A DNA stretch of 56,370 nucleotides, taken from positions 1 to 56,370 of the forward strand of contig JADRCO010000085.1 of NCBI GenBank assembly GCA_021464525.1, given 5' to 3'. This DNA comes from Rhizophagus sp. LPA8_4_AMF (taxonomy: Eukaryota; Glomeromycota; Glomeromycetes; Glomerales; Glomeraceae). Shown here piece by piece: positions 1 through 12,458 of this stretch. The notes under the pieces are model-generated. The model was not told the DNA's origin and did not search any database. It was given only the letters and a program-made list of their open reading frames with translations. The stretch's first letter is position 1; each line of letters begins with the position of its first letter. Made by a program: the position numbers and the translations under genes.

Positions 1-248
1 AAAATGGTAAAAATTAAATATAATTTAAGTATAATTTTAATATACTTAAAATATAGTAAGAAAATAAATATACTTAAATTGTAATTAATATATATTTAAA
101 TTATACTTAATTTTACCTATTTCAGTATATTTTAAGTATATTTTAAAATAAGAATATTTTAAGAGTATTTTAAATATAAAATAAAAATTAAGTATATTTT
201 AAAAGGATTTTAAATATATTATAAGTATAATTACTTTTTATTGGGATT
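1..248. repeat. AT-only low-complexity tract
   Basis: The segment is almost entirely A and T, with recurrent variants of TTTTAAGTATATTTTAAA on both strands. I see no gene in it. It borders the first pseudogene. Confidence 0.6.
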
Positions 249-1810
249 ATGTTCACATATCAATCACTGCACATATCACTCCAGAACTTAACACTATTTT
301 CTATCACTACCTTTACTAGCATTACTGCAACTGGAAATGACTTGCTCACACTAGCGGATAAAATAAAAAAATATAAACCAAAAGCCCTTATCGAATTTTT
401 ACAGAAGGAGGACTTGATGACGATAATTTGGGAATCATTTGCAAGCAAAAAATAATGGGTTATGATTGCCTTAAAATAAGCAAAGAAGAGTTTGAATGTT
501 ATGGAATGCTAGGTAGGCCTTCAAAAAGACCAAAGAGTGTAAGGAAAAGAAAAAGCATTCATTATCATTATACTGCAATTTGAAAGAGATGTTAGCAAAA
601 TATGGCATTAACTCAAATGGCATGAACACCATCCTACTTTTTTTGCTACAACCCCATGAGATTCAAGATTCCAATAAGCACTTCAAAGCAAGCACTGAAT
701 GGAAAATATTTTGTTCATGATGAAACATTACAGAACTTTAGTTGTGTATAGTCTGAAATCCATGCATAATGAATACATTTTGACCATACTCCATATGGCC
801 CTTCACATCGCAAATGATACAAGTAAGAAATTTAGCATGAGGCCTGAATTCAAAATAATTAGGGAAGAAAGTTCTGAGCAGGTCAATTATGCAATAAAGG
901 TATGTGAATTTTACTTGGCATTTTTTTATGATTTCAAAAATTTCGTTCATATTATTTTGAGGTTATACTAAATTTAAAGATGTAATATGTAATTGGTAAT
1001 TACTACTTTATGTTAAAGTAGTAATGGTTGCAACCTATTACTACCTTAAAGCCAAAAAGTGTTGTATATAGGTTGTAATTATTATATTATTTTAGCCAAA
1101 TTATAATTCCAACCGGAATTATAATAAAATTTCCTAGAATTTATCACTGATTGTAGATCATTTCCTTTTTGGACTAACAAAAAAGTGATTTTACAGATTT
1201 TATTTTGAAGTCTTGTGTAACTATAATGTCCAAAAAGTGAAATTTGGTGTAATTCCGGTAATTCTGGCCAGAATTATAAGTGTCATAATTACAACCAAAA
1301 GTGTTGTATATTTGTTGTAATGGTTGCAATATTACAACCTTTGATAAAACAATTACATATCACATCTTTAATACTAATACCATTAATCTCTTTCAGGAAG
1401 TCAAAAACCTTATTTATGTCACTGAGGATAAGGTCCAGTGTAAGACTCTCGAAGGTTATACCCAAAATATAAAGCAGCTTAAAAGTTTCTACAAAAAAAA
1501 CAGGAGGGAAAACTGAAAACATGTAGATGATGATTTTGATTACCTATATGGTATTGTGACTACTGCCAGGGATTGGCATTTTCTGCTTTACAGTCTGGGT
1601 GAAATTTCCCAAGCAAGTGAACTTCCGCTCGCTATCAAATTCAACAAGGCCTTGGATAAAGATTCTGAATAATATCAAACATTGCATGGTGGCATGAAAA
1701 AGGTTTTAGAAATGGTCGTTGGGATGATAATAAATAGAGCATGTGCAAAAGAAGGACCTGATAGGAAGAGGGCTAGGATAGAGGGTAACATTCAAAAAAT
1801 AATCACATAT
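249..1810 (+). pseudogene. Decayed copy of a Rhizophagus-expanded gene family (two-exon)
   Basis: Coding remnants run in order from the ATG at 249 (a segment containing SITATGNDLLTLADKIKKY) through 699-899 (MHNEYILTILHMALHIANDT) to 1397-1800 (LIYVTEDKVQ, then DFDYLYGIVTTARDWHFLLY, then GMKKVLEMVVG). From memory this resembles a family present in many copies in Rhizophagus, whose function I do not know. It is broken: the frame changes around 450-700 and near 1515, and there is an in-frame TAA near 1670. An intron is recognisable at about 900-1396 (AAAG/GTATGT donor, TTTCAG acceptor); at roughly 497 bp it is far longer than other introns here because a TIR element sits inside it. The 3' end is uncertain. 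Confidence 0.65.
1055..1311. mobile_element. MITE-like TIR element inside a pseudogene intron
   Basis: A 226-bp element at 1071-1296 begins GGTTGTAATTAT and ends in its exact reverse complement ATAATTACAACC. It is flanked by a 15-bp direct repeat, AAAAGTGTTGTATAT, at 1055-1069 and 1297-1311. An internal palindrome (AATTATAATTCC-GGAATTATAA) lies near the left end. A non-autonomous DNA element is the simplest reading. The direct repeat is long for a DNA transposon and may be a local duplication. Confidence 0.5.
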
Positions 1811-1989
1811 ATTAGTATAGACATCATGTATCACAGACACAGTCCCAAGCTTTTGTATTTATATTTGCATGTATTAATAAAATTCACACGATTTTTTTTT
1901 CTTGGTAAAGTCATTGACATTACAAATTGTAATGTGCATGTAATTTTTTTATTTTGAATCTTCATATGCAGTCTATTATTATATATAGA

Positions 1990-3122
1990 TCATGTCATCA
2001 GAGCTTGAATAATTGAGACAGCACATTTCTGAGCTTAAAGCTAAGAATGCCAAGCTTGAGATTGAGAAAGCTGAGATTGAGGCCAGGAATGCTGAGTTTC
2101 TAAAGTAGGTTATGGAGAAAGATATCAAGCATGATGCTAAGAATACTGAACTCAACCCTAGATGGAGTTAGAGAGCTTGAAGCCAGGCTTGCAATCTTGG
2201 AACAGAATGTTACTGAAGTAACTGGACAGCTACAGAATGATATGGAAGCAATAGCAGAGGTGTGGTTATCTATAGATATCCTGGTATCAGCTATTGATGT
2301 ATCCGATTTCATAGTAGACCAGCAAAAAAGTGTCAACACAAGGTAATTGAGGATAAGAAAATAGATGATTTCTATTCTGAAGAACCTGCCAATCTACCTT
2401 ACTTCATTATAACTCAGCTTGAGCGGTGTAAGTCTAATCATGAAGTCAATGATGCGGTGCTAGAAGTACCTACCAGCTCCAAGTTATCAGAAGAAAAGAA
2501 GATGGACTCCTTCCTGGATGAGGTAAATAAGAAAAGGGTTAGCAATGAGATTAGGAAGAGGAAGCGGGAGAAGAAACTTCAAGATGAAAAATGGACAGGG
2601 TTGTTCTCTAATAGCAAATGAGCAAGTATCTAACAATCAGAAAATCCCCTATAATCAGAAAGTAGAATAAGGTTTGAGACATATCTGCTTATATGGAAGG
2701 CAAGGATCCACTACACAGAGTAGAGATAAAGCATTTGATATTGAGATTCCTGAATTCTCTTTAGAAGTGATTCTAACAGGATCTAGTGAAGTTACAGCAC
2801 AAAATATAGTTGATCTATTTAGGGTGGCAATGAGACAAAGGAAATCTTATACTGTTATTGTTGCTACAAGGCATATGAGGACCGAATCAGGGATGTCAAG
2901 TCTACAAGCAACACTGGTGACTAATCAGCAAGAACATTGGTATACAATGAGATCAAAACCCTTCTTCCCAATATTACTGATGTAAACTTGCATCAGAAAA
3001 CGTTCAGAGCCAAAAGAATTTACACACTATTTAGTGGTATAGATAAATCCAAGCAGTTACTAGTTATAGTGCAAGTGCGATCTCAGGCTTGACTGACACA
3101 CAGATTCAGAACATTATAAAAT
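1990..3122 (+). pseudogene. Decayed coiled-coil family gene
   Basis: The N-terminus reads as a Glu/Lys/Ala-rich coiled coil (HISELKAKNAKLEIEKAEIE) starting at the ATG near 1992, with in-frame stops after six codons and near 2105. Coding continues through an acidic and charged stretch that ends at TGA 2619-2621 (containing MDSFLDEVNKKRVSNEIRKR). It then reappears as EIPEFSLEVILTGSSEVTAQ (about 2740-2800), YKAYEDRIRDVKST, a stop, and SARTLVYNEIKTLLPNITDV, ending SASAISGLTDTQIQNIIK. At least four frame breaks are visible. The order of blocks matches, from memory, a multi-copy Rhizophagus family of unknown function. Confidence 0.65.
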
Positions 3123-3329
3123 GATTCCCTCAAAAGGCTAACAATACAGATGAGGAGATTGGCGTTACAAATTGTAATGCACACATGACTGAATCTTTTG
3201 GGATAAGCATCCCAACTATACCTATTCCTTTATCTCATGACTTCAATTCTTCGGGTGATTCCAAAGGAATCTGTCCAGGAAATTCATCTAATAAATCCAG
3301 ACGTTCAATTTCCATCTTACCAGAAGATC

Positions 3330-3562
3330 CTGAAGAGAAGTGAAACATATAATTGGGTTAGTGCTAGAGAAGTTTCCTTATCTATCTTTAAGGGATATTA
3401 ATGAACGTGGTGAAAGCTTTCAGTTTAGTCATCGCTTTGTCCTATATTCAACGGAGATCATAAAGAAAAAGTATAAGGAATAATATAAAGTGTGAATGGG
3501 GTTCTGGAGAATATTGCGGAGAAAGAACTTATTATCTCAATTGTTGGTATGCTATCCAATAG
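3330..3562 (+). pseudogene. Fragment with decayed Cys-rich motif
   Basis: Short coding remnants occur in shifting frames: KFPYLSLRDINERGESF, then CPIFNGDHKEK, then EWGSGEYCGERTYYLNCWY ending at a TAG at 3560-3562. Spaced Cys residues and GDHK suggest a small zinc-binding motif that is no longer intact. It could be a separate decayed gene or the tail of the preceding one. Confidence 0.4.
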
Positions 3563-3860
3563 TATCTGTAGAAGCATAGAGGACGAAACTTCGTCATGTC
3601 ACCTGACGCAGTAAAATTCTTGCCAAAAGAATAGCAGATATTTATTTTCTAACATCGAATATTCTGAAACCTTGCAAATAGGACTAGCACACTCACGTCG
3701 TACTGCAGTATGAAGAAGTGCTGGCGAAAAAAAATACTGGATATGAAGTTCTGGACAAGGCATTACGCAATTAAGGTGGTTTATTTTCAGTCGAGGTTGT
3801 GCATTTGCAATGAAATGTCTTCAGAGCTTGTAAACTAATGCCTAGTTTCCAATCCTACCA

Positions 3861-4236
3861 TCACGAAGTAGGGATTGGAATCAATTCCCCTAAAATTGAA
3901 TTAATAAAAAATCGAATCAAATTCGATTCTAATCGAATATCAAATTTTTAATCGAAACTATAATGCCGGCCCAAATTATGGAATTATAAATCACGTGTCA
4001 CCAGATAAACAATTTAGCCACCCGGTAAAAAATTTTGTTGCGTCAAATAAATAAATAAAAAATCCATTAAACAAAAATTGTTGTGCCATAAATTGAAGTA
4101 TAAATTCGATTAATTTCGATCATCAAAAATCGAAAATCGAATCTTAGGATCGAAACTTGCGAAATGATTAATCGCGATTAATCGATTTTAGAATCGATCC
4201 TAATAATGGGAATTAATTTCAATCCTTATCACGAAG
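3861..4236. mobile_element. hAT-like MITE with 8-bp target duplication
   Basis: The element at 3869-4228 (360 bp) opens TAGGGATTGGAATCAATTCC and closes with a reverse complement that matches 18 of 21 positions. It is flanked by a perfect 8-bp direct repeat TCACGAAG at 3861-3868 and 4229-4236. The interior is built from short palindromic ATCGAATT/AATCGATT blocks. The 8-bp duplication and TAGGG terminus fit the hAT superfamily; there is no coding capacity, so it is non-autonomous. Just outside the left duplication (3848-3858) lies TTCCAATCCTA, which is itself a terminus-like sequence and suggests a nested or tandem copy. Confidence 0.8.
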
Positions 4237-7200
4237 GCAAACAATAAATGAAACGGCCTATTAGATTAGGGTACAATGAGCAATATCGGGTGGTGGATAG
4301 AATATCATGTTATCACCTTTCGGCTGTATCATGGTCTAAAATCCGATATGTATTTTTTTATTTACTACCAATAAAGCAAAGGTGCATTAAGCACAATATA
4401 TTTGCATGACAATATTCTGCATATATGGGTTGTGGGGAATGAGGGATTGCATTTGCATATACGTTTCACGATACAGATTTCCTTCCAGTTTATTACTGCG
4501 TAGTCATAATTCTGGAACTCAATAAATGCGCCAAAATGATTGCTGTGTGGTGTAAGATCAAAAGTGTAGAAGCGTAATATTCTTGCAATAATAATAAAAA
4601 GACCCTTGTTGATCCAGGTACTCGATTCCGTCAATGTAATTTTAAGGAGATTTTCGTAATGAATCATAATAACGTAATTTCCTCAAAGATTTATTCCAAA
4701 ATCGATTCTTGGACTGCTGGAAATCTTATAAAAAGAAGTGAGGTGGTTAGCGAATCCGCTATTTGCCTTGCGCAAATATAAGCAAAAATCAAGCGAAACC
4801 AATCGAACTTCATCATCAATATCATCAATCAATCAAACAAGTATAATTCACACAAAGTAGTAACAAGGCAAGTCGATTTTAGCTTTATTCTAGAAATCGT
4901 CAACACAATGCTAATCATTTTTTTTTCCGGCTTTATAGATGCTCAAAGATAAAGCGGGCATATTACCCTCTTAATTCTTTCCGCACATTTGATATTCGCC
5001 GAGAAAATCGTGATCACCATCACGTGCCTAATCACCGCAGTTTTCTGTCCCCAGATTTTTGTCACATGCTGAGATACAGTGCGCAGTATAACCCTCTTTT
5101 GATCTCCAGAGCATTACTCGCAACAACTCACTTTCTTGAGATACAAACAGAATATAAATAATCTCACAAGTGATAAACGAACACAGGAGCTATAAGAAAA
5201 CCCTTAATTATATTATTTCGAATGTCGACTCGGAAGAGAAACGCGCTCAAGCACAAAAATGTCTTGTTGAGTTTAAGGTATATATTATATAAAAGTTTAT
5301 TAATAGATAACTGAGTTAGAAGCCCTGAGTAACTGGACCATGTCTCGGCTAGTGATAGTGAACCACGTCTTCCCTCGGGGAATAGACTACGCCTCTATTT
5401 CCATGTTGCAACCAGAAACTACGTCTTTTTGGTTGTTAGACTACGCCTCGTTTCATGGAATATGTCTCATATTCCTTAATTATGATGGTAGCTTTGAAGC
5501 TATTGGGGTTATTTGATTATACTAAGATATTTCTTTATTTTCTACGAGGTTGGAAATCATCCCCGGATGTAGAAACATTTTGGATATCGATATCGGACAA
5601 AATCGAAATTGTTAAGGTAACCAAGTTAACTTTTTATAGGTTCTTATTTTGATGTGAAACTTACTTTATTATATCTATAATAGGTTACGCCATGAAATTT
5701 ATTTTATGAAGACATTTTTTAATAGGTAGTATAGTCATATATGTAATTTTGTAGCGTACCTATTAATAAAAAATAAGAATATAAAATGCCTATACTTATA
5801 GGTTATTGATTATTCAACCCAATAAAGGCCGTTCTCAATCGATCCTTTAATTGTAGCATAGTATCTGATGATATTAGCATAGGATTGGCATGAGTTCATC
5901 TCCAAGTAATTAAGAAGCTCATTGTAGTTGAATACGCCTTTAGGGTCCTTGGTCTCTTTATTAGTAACGATTATAAAATTTTAGTTTTTCATCCAGAGTA
6001 TGTTCGTACTTATCAAAATTCAACAATTGCAAATGCTGTTTTGGATAGGCTGTGTACAAACCTCCATAGTTTGATGATTGTTTTAAAACGGCCGTTTACG
6101 TTAAATAGCTAATAATGTACCAATTAGTGATTATGCAGCTGGGACATGATGTAAAAAAGTAGTTATTTTCATCCATTGTTATTTACACATCATAATTTAA
6201 GAGATTCGATCCTTGAGCATGATTGACAATATAACTTATTTGGGACGTGATTGCTTTTTAGTGGACGAAGGCAACCTTTAATGATAATACTTGCGAATAT
6301 GAAGGAAGTTGTTTTTCGAGTATATAAAAAGTTTATCATGTCTAATTGATAGATTGATGACCTGTTAAAAAACTAATCAACATTAGTATAGTATAAAAAA
6401 ATGAAATTAAATGATTAATTGAAAAAATAAAATTCTCAAATATATATCAAAAAGTGAATTACGAATATTACGCAAATAATTGTAATAAAAGGAAATGTGA
6501 AAATTACGTAATTTCCTACTTTCTTATTAGGATTCAGGGTAGTAGCAGCTTGCCTTGTAAAAAATGTTGATCCGTGTTTTACATTTCCATGTTTTCTCCG
6601 TGAATGTATCATTTTCACGGAATTTTTACGAAAGCCATAGAGAAACAATGGAAATATTCGGGTGAAAATTTATTATAGGGTTGTAAGGTCAGGATCTATC
6701 AATCTCTTTTGCAAATAATAATGTTAATTTTTTGATAAGTAAAAAACAATGATAATTTATACTGTTGAAAAAAACTAATCAAATTTTTATGCTCGTGTGA
6801 AATTATGAAATTTATTTAATTTATACCACCATCAACTTCATACACTTATTGGAACAAGATGGAAAAGATTATGTGCATCATCCACAATTAATGATCACTG
6901 TATCAATAACCTACCTGTAAGCATAACATAACAAACATAACAAAATTACTAAAATTGCATCAAAGCAACAAGCTGCAGCAATAAATATGAAGTCCGTAGT
7001 GATATTGCCTAATCGTAAGATTCTACGAAATTGGAACTAGGCTCGTAATGCTACCGGTCCCTTATAGAAATATTTTATGAATAAATTTCCAATATAATTT
7101 TATATAATAACGATAGTATATTTTTTTTTTAATAAAAAAAGAAAATATTTAATATTTTTATTATGTATTAAGAAAAAAAAGGATCGGAATTGGTGGTTGT

Positions 7201-7486
7201 CAAATTATTCGAAATATTTTTTTATATTTATTAATATTTTTTATAAACAAAAGCGCATGTTTTTATAGTTTTATTTATTTTTTGTTAGGTAGTTAGTTTT
7301 AAATAGTATCGGAGTTTTATTTAAATAGTATATAGTAGTATATAGCAATATCTAAACACGTAGAAGTGGTCGCACGTCATACATTTATCTATACACACGT
7401 AATAAGTATTATTTCAAGTTTTTAATTGATGATTCTATTGTTTATTATAATAATAATAAAATTACTATCTTGTTATTATAATAACT
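4237..7486. other. Intergenic region
   Basis: No convincing gene. Short open frames on the minus strand at 4365-4667 and 6436-6648 have no recognisable motif and biased composition. A possible exon is noted separately at 4940-5161. At 5383-5395 and 5437-5449 the 13-mer TAGACTACGCCTC is repeated directly within a GC-richer island. The rest is AT-rich sequence with homopolymer runs. Confidence 0.5.
4940..5161 (+). CDS. Possible terminal exon of an unrecognised gene
   Basis: A 74-codon open stretch ends at TAA 5159-5161 and follows a plausible acceptor (GGCTTTATAG at 4929-4938). Its composition is much less AT-rich than the surroundings and the translation is mixed, with HHHVPNHRSFLSPDFCHML in the middle. 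A GC-AG donor (AAG/GCAAGT near 4866) could lie upstream, and a TATA-like TATAAAAAG sits near 4727. No start codon or first exon can be fixed, and no family is recognised. It may equally be a chance opening in a GC-richer patch. Confidence 0.25.
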   Translation, partial: CSKIKRAYYPLNSFRTFDIRRENRDHHHVPNHRSFLSPDFCHMLRYSAQYNPLLISRALLATTHFLEIQTEYK

Positions 7487-8869
7487 TTATAAATTGTTAA
7501 TAAAACGCTGAACATAATCTGTTGTAAAAGTTGGAATCGAGGAAAGTTTATGATTTCTTAATGAAGGTTCAATAAATGCAGGGAAAATTAATAAATTTAT
7601 AACTAAAAATAAAACCCATTTTAAAAATCTTTTAACCATTGTAATTTCATTCTTCTTTTCATAACCAAATATAGCTTCCCATAATATAAATATTATACCA
7701 TGAATCATAAAGAAAAATGTTTGTTCTCCCGTCCAAATATTAAAATTTGCAATCACAAGATATTCATGTATTAAAGAACTAATAGCAAAAGCACCTAATA
7801 CTCCCATCATATTTGCAATTTTTCTTGGAATAATTGGAGTTAATAAATTCCTAACTGGTAAAAAGCCAAGTTCCTTAAAAATTACATTAAGGAATAATTG
7901 CCAACGAGTAGACCAAAGATCACGAGGACTTGATGCCATCCATGGTTCATTAAATAAAGATTTTGTATTGAATATAAAAGATATCATCCATTCTTTTAAA
8001 GAAACATACTCTGTAGGGGTGAGAAGACCACATTGAATTAAAATGGGTTTGTATTGATTTTTTTCTAAATTGGAATGAAAAAATAAACGAAAGATGATGG
8101 CAATAATGAAAACAAAGATATCATAATTTATTAAAAGCCATAAGTACGTGATTGCAAAAAAATGCAACATGTGTAAAATTGAAGGTATTGTAATAGGAGT
8201 AATTCCTTTTGTAAAAAATTCTAATAAACGAACTTGATAAACTTTTTCCGGAGTTTCTGTTGCCCATTTGTTTGAAATTATGTAAGTAGTAAATGTAAAG
8301 TCCAACATTAACAATTTCGAGATGATTATCATGAAACATTTGAATAATTTTTTGTTAATTTGTGAGGTTGTGGGTGATTTAATAATCAAGGATTTTGAAA
8401 TTTCCGAATTTAGAGGAACTATGTAAGAATCAAAACGCCAATTAAATAATGACCAAAGATACGATTTAAATTCTTTTGAATTCTTTGGATTTTCGTATTT
8501 CCTATAAAATTTTAAGAATAATAACATTTTCACTCCATAATTAAAAGCAATAATTACAGAAATACCGTGAAATGGAGTTTTATTCTCACGATAAATTATC
8601 GGAATTGATACAAATAAAAGTGCAAGAGATAATAATGCGTAAAAACGTTTCTTTGTTTGAATTGGTTCAAATGTAAGTGATGTGAATAATAACATCGGAG
8701 TAAAGAATATTGAATAATAAACTGAATTGGGTAGTTCAGGTGGGAATTTTTGCCATGTTGATGAAGGTGAATTGACGATAAAATTTAATGTATGAGCGAT
8801 CGTTATTGATAATGGTATATAAACCAGATTTGATTTTGTGAAAATGCTAAATTGAGAAGTTGATGACAT
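7487..8869 (-). CDS. Wax-synthase-like membrane O-acyltransferase
   Basis: A single-exon, 460-residue integral membrane protein with about eight hydrophobic segments across its length. The diagnostic stretch is PWMASSPRDLWSTRWQ at residues 309-324, followed by an Ile-Pro-Arg segment and SSLIHEYLV around residues 364-372, where H368 is in the position of the conserved catalytic His of the MBOAT/wax synthase group. A second His (H390) lies in FFMIHG. Family members transfer fatty acyl groups from acyl-CoA to alcohols in the ER; the substrate here is not known. The ATG at 8869-8867 is the natural start. A decayed paralogue lies 5 kb away on the same strand (13665-15185), so this is the surviving copy of a duplication. 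Confidence 0.85.
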   Translation of the reverse strand: MSSTSQFSIFTKSNLVYIPLSITIAHTLNFIVNSPSSTWQKFPPELPNSVYYSIFFTPMLLFTSLTFEPIQTKKRFYALLSLALLFVSIPIIYRENKTPFHGISVIIAFNYGVKMLLFLKFYRKYENPKNSKEFKSYLWSLFNWRFDSYIVPLNSEISKSLIIKSPTTSQINKKLFKCFMIIISKLLMLDFTFTTYIISNKWATETPEKVYQVRLLEFFTKGITPITIPSILHMLHFFAITYLWLLINYDIFVFIIAIIFRLFFHSNLEKNQYKPILIQCGLLTPTEYVSLKEWMISFIFNTKSLFNEPWMASSPRDLWSTRWQLFLNVIFKELGFLPVRNLLTPIIPRKIANMMGVLGAFAISSLIHEYLVIANFNIWTGEQTFFFMIHGIIFILWEAIFGYEKKNEITMVKRFLKWVLFLVINLLIFPAFIEPSLRNHKLSSIPTFTTDYVQRFINNL

Positions 8870-11006
8870 TTTGAAGTGTAGTCTATGTGTGTAGTCTATT
8901 GTTGAAAAATAATGTGATATATATTATGATATGTGAAATATCCTGTTATGCTCTATGTATGTTTTATTTACGAAAAAATGATAAAAATGCAAAATATCTA
9001 TAAAGGTAATGTATATTGAGAATTAAAAATTTATATGAATTTATTTATCTATTTTTTAATCGCTTGTTGAAAAAAAAAAAAAAAATTTTGAATTTCATCG
9101 TTCTATATATATTTATTTTCTCGGAGAATTAAAATTTTCTTATGATGGTGTGGCTGAGGAAGCTTACTAAATAGGGTTAAAAAAATAAAAATAAAAATGT
9201 GCTGTGCAACTTGGCGAAATGGTGGAACTAATATTAGAATCGGAAGAAAAATTCAACAATTGAAATGTATTTAGAAGTTGATTAAACTTTTAGTACATTA
9301 CGAAACATAACGTAATGTTTGACGATCCGTGCATTTATTTATTGTAGAATGAAAATACGATTATAATCATTATCCGTTATATCTCTATTATGTTCATTCG
9401 GCTTTTGATATTGCAGAAATCTTTGTACGATTGTTTCGAACTTTCGGTTAACGTAAATTTTGGAATCTCTTTTAGTTTATTAATAGAAACTTCCGAATTC
9501 CGATGCTAGAACGATTTTTTTTTTTGCGTTACAATAAAGAGTTGAATTTACGTGAACAATATAGAATATATCTCGTTATAGTGATATCATTATTCTAATC
9601 ATTTTCATTCATAAATAACGCAAAAAAAAAAGAATTCCTATCCAGAAGTTATTTAAATATATTAGGTTCACTGATACTACGGTATTTTCTTTTTTAAATG
9701 TTTTCAATTGTATTATGATTAAGTAAATTAAATAAATTAAATTTATTTACTGCATATGATTTAATTTATTAATTCTTATTATAAATAAGACAAGTACATT
9801 TAAATATGAATGAATATATGAACGTAATCATAATACTAGTCACGTTGGCTTGGTATAATGATCGTCAACTAAATATGATATCAAATACTGTCTTTTATTA
9901 AAAAAATGCCAAGATTTAAAATTCAATAACTTTGCATTTAATCAGGATTTAAAAATAAATACTAAAAATAGAGTATACACAATATTAAACTTAAAGAATA
10001 ACACAACATCTATTTTTTTCGAAAAATACTATAGAAAAATTTTTTCATATAGAAATGTATTCACTTTATTATTATCGAAAACTTGAAATACTTTTATTTT
10101 ATTGGAAGAAGCATTCTGTTACATGAAAAATGTAATTGTTTGAATACTTTTGTGGAATTTTGAAAGAAAATTAGTGAAAAGAATTCTGAATTATTAAGAT
10201 GGAGAATTACATTAATGATAGGAAACTTAGAAAAATTATCCCAATATGACGATCACGAAATAGTAGACAGCAAAACCCATAGTCATGTTAATTTCTTTAT
10301 ACAGGATTATTATTTTTATTTTAAAAAAAAAAGTTAAATAAAGAATAAATATTTATAAATTATAAATTATCATCGATGTAATGAGAATGGTGATTAAAAG
10401 AATGCGATAATAAATGAGCTAATGAAAATTCGTACCACGCACAACTAGAACGTCACTCTCAAATATTTCGTCACGTTCCGCTCTAACCGTTAAAATGTAA
10501 GTGGCGTAGTAAATTCCTTTTAGTATATATACATGAGTTATTGAGATTTTACTTTGAGTAAGGTTACTCAAATAATTAACCAAATTAATTATTATCGCGA
10601 TAACGAGAAAAAACTCGTGACTTAATGCGTTAATGTTTTTTTTTTTAAAAAAAAAAAAAAAAAATTTCGTAGCCTCAATGAAAATATTCTAATTATAGAT
10701 TTTAACTTCCTTTATCGTTAGGGTAAATAGTATATATATAACGACCGACCGTTCGAGAGTTTTTAATTTTTTTTTTTTTTAAAAAAAAAAAAATTTTTTA
10801 AAAAATAAATAAATATATATATATATATACACACATAATGATTTTATTAAATAATATTTATATAAAATAATATAAAAAATACTATAATAATATCATTTTC
10901 AAAAAAATTCATTTGTTTCTTTATACATTATATATATCAAATGTACAAATTATAACAAGAATTTTAAATTTAAAAGTAAATCAAAAGTAATTGGTAAAAA
11001 TCAATT
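8870..11006. other. Intergenic region, AT-rich
   Basis: No gene seen. It contains an A/T inverted pair (TTTTTTTTGCGTTA near 9520 and TAACGCAAAAAAAA near 9615), and A/T homopolymer palindromes near 10635-10665 and 10765-10800 followed by a (TA)n run. Confidence 0.5.
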
Positions 11007-12458
11007 TTAACAAAGACTCTTGTACAAGCAAGTGTTAACTTCCGTTTTAAGTAAACCTCCATTATAACATGAAGCTGCAAAGTCTTCCCAATTGGATGTA
11101 TCTCCTTTTTTATCCTTCCATCTTGCAATTTTGACCAATTCTGTATGCCAAGTTCGAGTATTAGTAAATTTCCAACAATACATAGTATTTAATAATTCCT
11201 TCATCAATTCGCAAAAGTAGGAATATCCTTCCATTGGGTATCCCCATTGAATAACTCCATAATCGATCATCAATTTAAAATCTTCTTCATCTGTACACAT
11301 ACTTAGGAAAAAGTATATAGCACTATGAATATAAGCGGCTTTTCCAGAAATAATTTCATGGATGATACAATTTTTTAATACTTTAAAGCGGAATGGATCA
11401 ATAGTAAGAGTGGTATAATAATAAGTCTTGCTTAAAGGATCAACGTAACAAGTGTATGCTCCATTAATGACGCGTTTCAAGGGAATTTTATGACGAACAT
11501 ATTCTTTAAATCCGAATTGAATAAAGGATCCATCACTGTGGCTAGCCTCATTAAATAATTTGTATTGTCCGGCTGATTGTCGATAAACGTTTTCCATCAT
11601 GGTAACTTCGGTATCCAAAGGTTGTATTAAACCACCAGTAATTAAAAAGGGTGAGGCACCAACGATCATTCTAAATTAAAAAGAGAGAGAGAAAGAGAAA
11701 ATTTGGGTTAGATTCCAACTTACAACTGCTGAATACGTAGGACAAAGAAAATAGTGATACGGTACGCTTTTATGTCACCAGTTGGATCGCCAAACCTGAT
11801 TCATACAAAGTTTAAAACGTTAGACTTTATTTCTTTCGATTTAGAACAGAAAATAAAAATAAGGTTTTTACGAATATACTTCTAGTACATACGGATTGAA
11901 AGGTAATTGCAATAAATTTTGAGCTTTCTCCAAGAAATTGTTCAAGAGGAATTTATATTGTAACGTTGTGAAAGGGTTTAAAAGGTCCAATAAAGCGCTT
12001 TTATAATCGGATACAGCGGCAACGGCAGAATTAATACGTTCGTCAGGTACAGCAGAAAGACATCTACGAAATTGTAATGAATACGATAATAATCGTGTTA
12101 CGAGTTGAATTTCCATTCTTGCCGTGTATGTTTGTTGTTCATCAATGTTAAAGTTGTTTAATCTTTTAATAAGCGCATCAACTTCTTCCACATTTGCGAC
12201 AAAAGCCAACTGGAGTTTAATTTCTTCCAAATGCAACATACGTTGCGTCTGTTCGTTGTAAGGTAAAATGTTACCTCTATAGGATTTTGAAATGTAATCA
12301 TTGAGTTTTATACTCTCTACGAAGCGAATACTCTGACATTTTGGTTCATTAATTGGTTGCAAAATATCTGCGAGGCTCGCAAATAAATTATTAAGGGATA
12401 CATTGGGTGGATTTTGATCTAGAGAGGGGATTGTTGTAGTATTTGGATTAGTAGACAT
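11007..12458 (-). CDS. Three-exon gene, function unknown (440 aa)
   Basis: Exons at 12458-11872, 11795-11724 and 11670-11007 join in frame. The first donor is TC/GTAAAA, the small 72-nt middle exon is bounded by AATCAG and GTAAGT, and the last acceptor is TTTAG. Lengths of 587, 72 and 664 give 441 codons including the stop. The middle exon carries the frame uniquely, which supports it. The protein is soluble-looking. The N-terminal third is Asn/Pro/Thr-rich and then helical (residues 60-190). The C-terminal half is rich in Tyr, Trp and Cys, with a Trp-rich segment near the end. I recognise no domain. It lies between an intact and a decayed wax-synthase-like gene on the same strand, which may be coincidence. 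Confidence 0.7.

Noticed and set aside
2100-2339. Minus-strand open frame rich in Ser
   Set aside because: Antisense shadow of the coiled-coil pseudogene, whose plus-strand blocks match a recognisable family.
4365-4667. 100-residue minus-strand open frame
   Set aside because: No motif, no conserved neighbour and no splice context; I cannot distinguish it from chance in AT-rich DNA.
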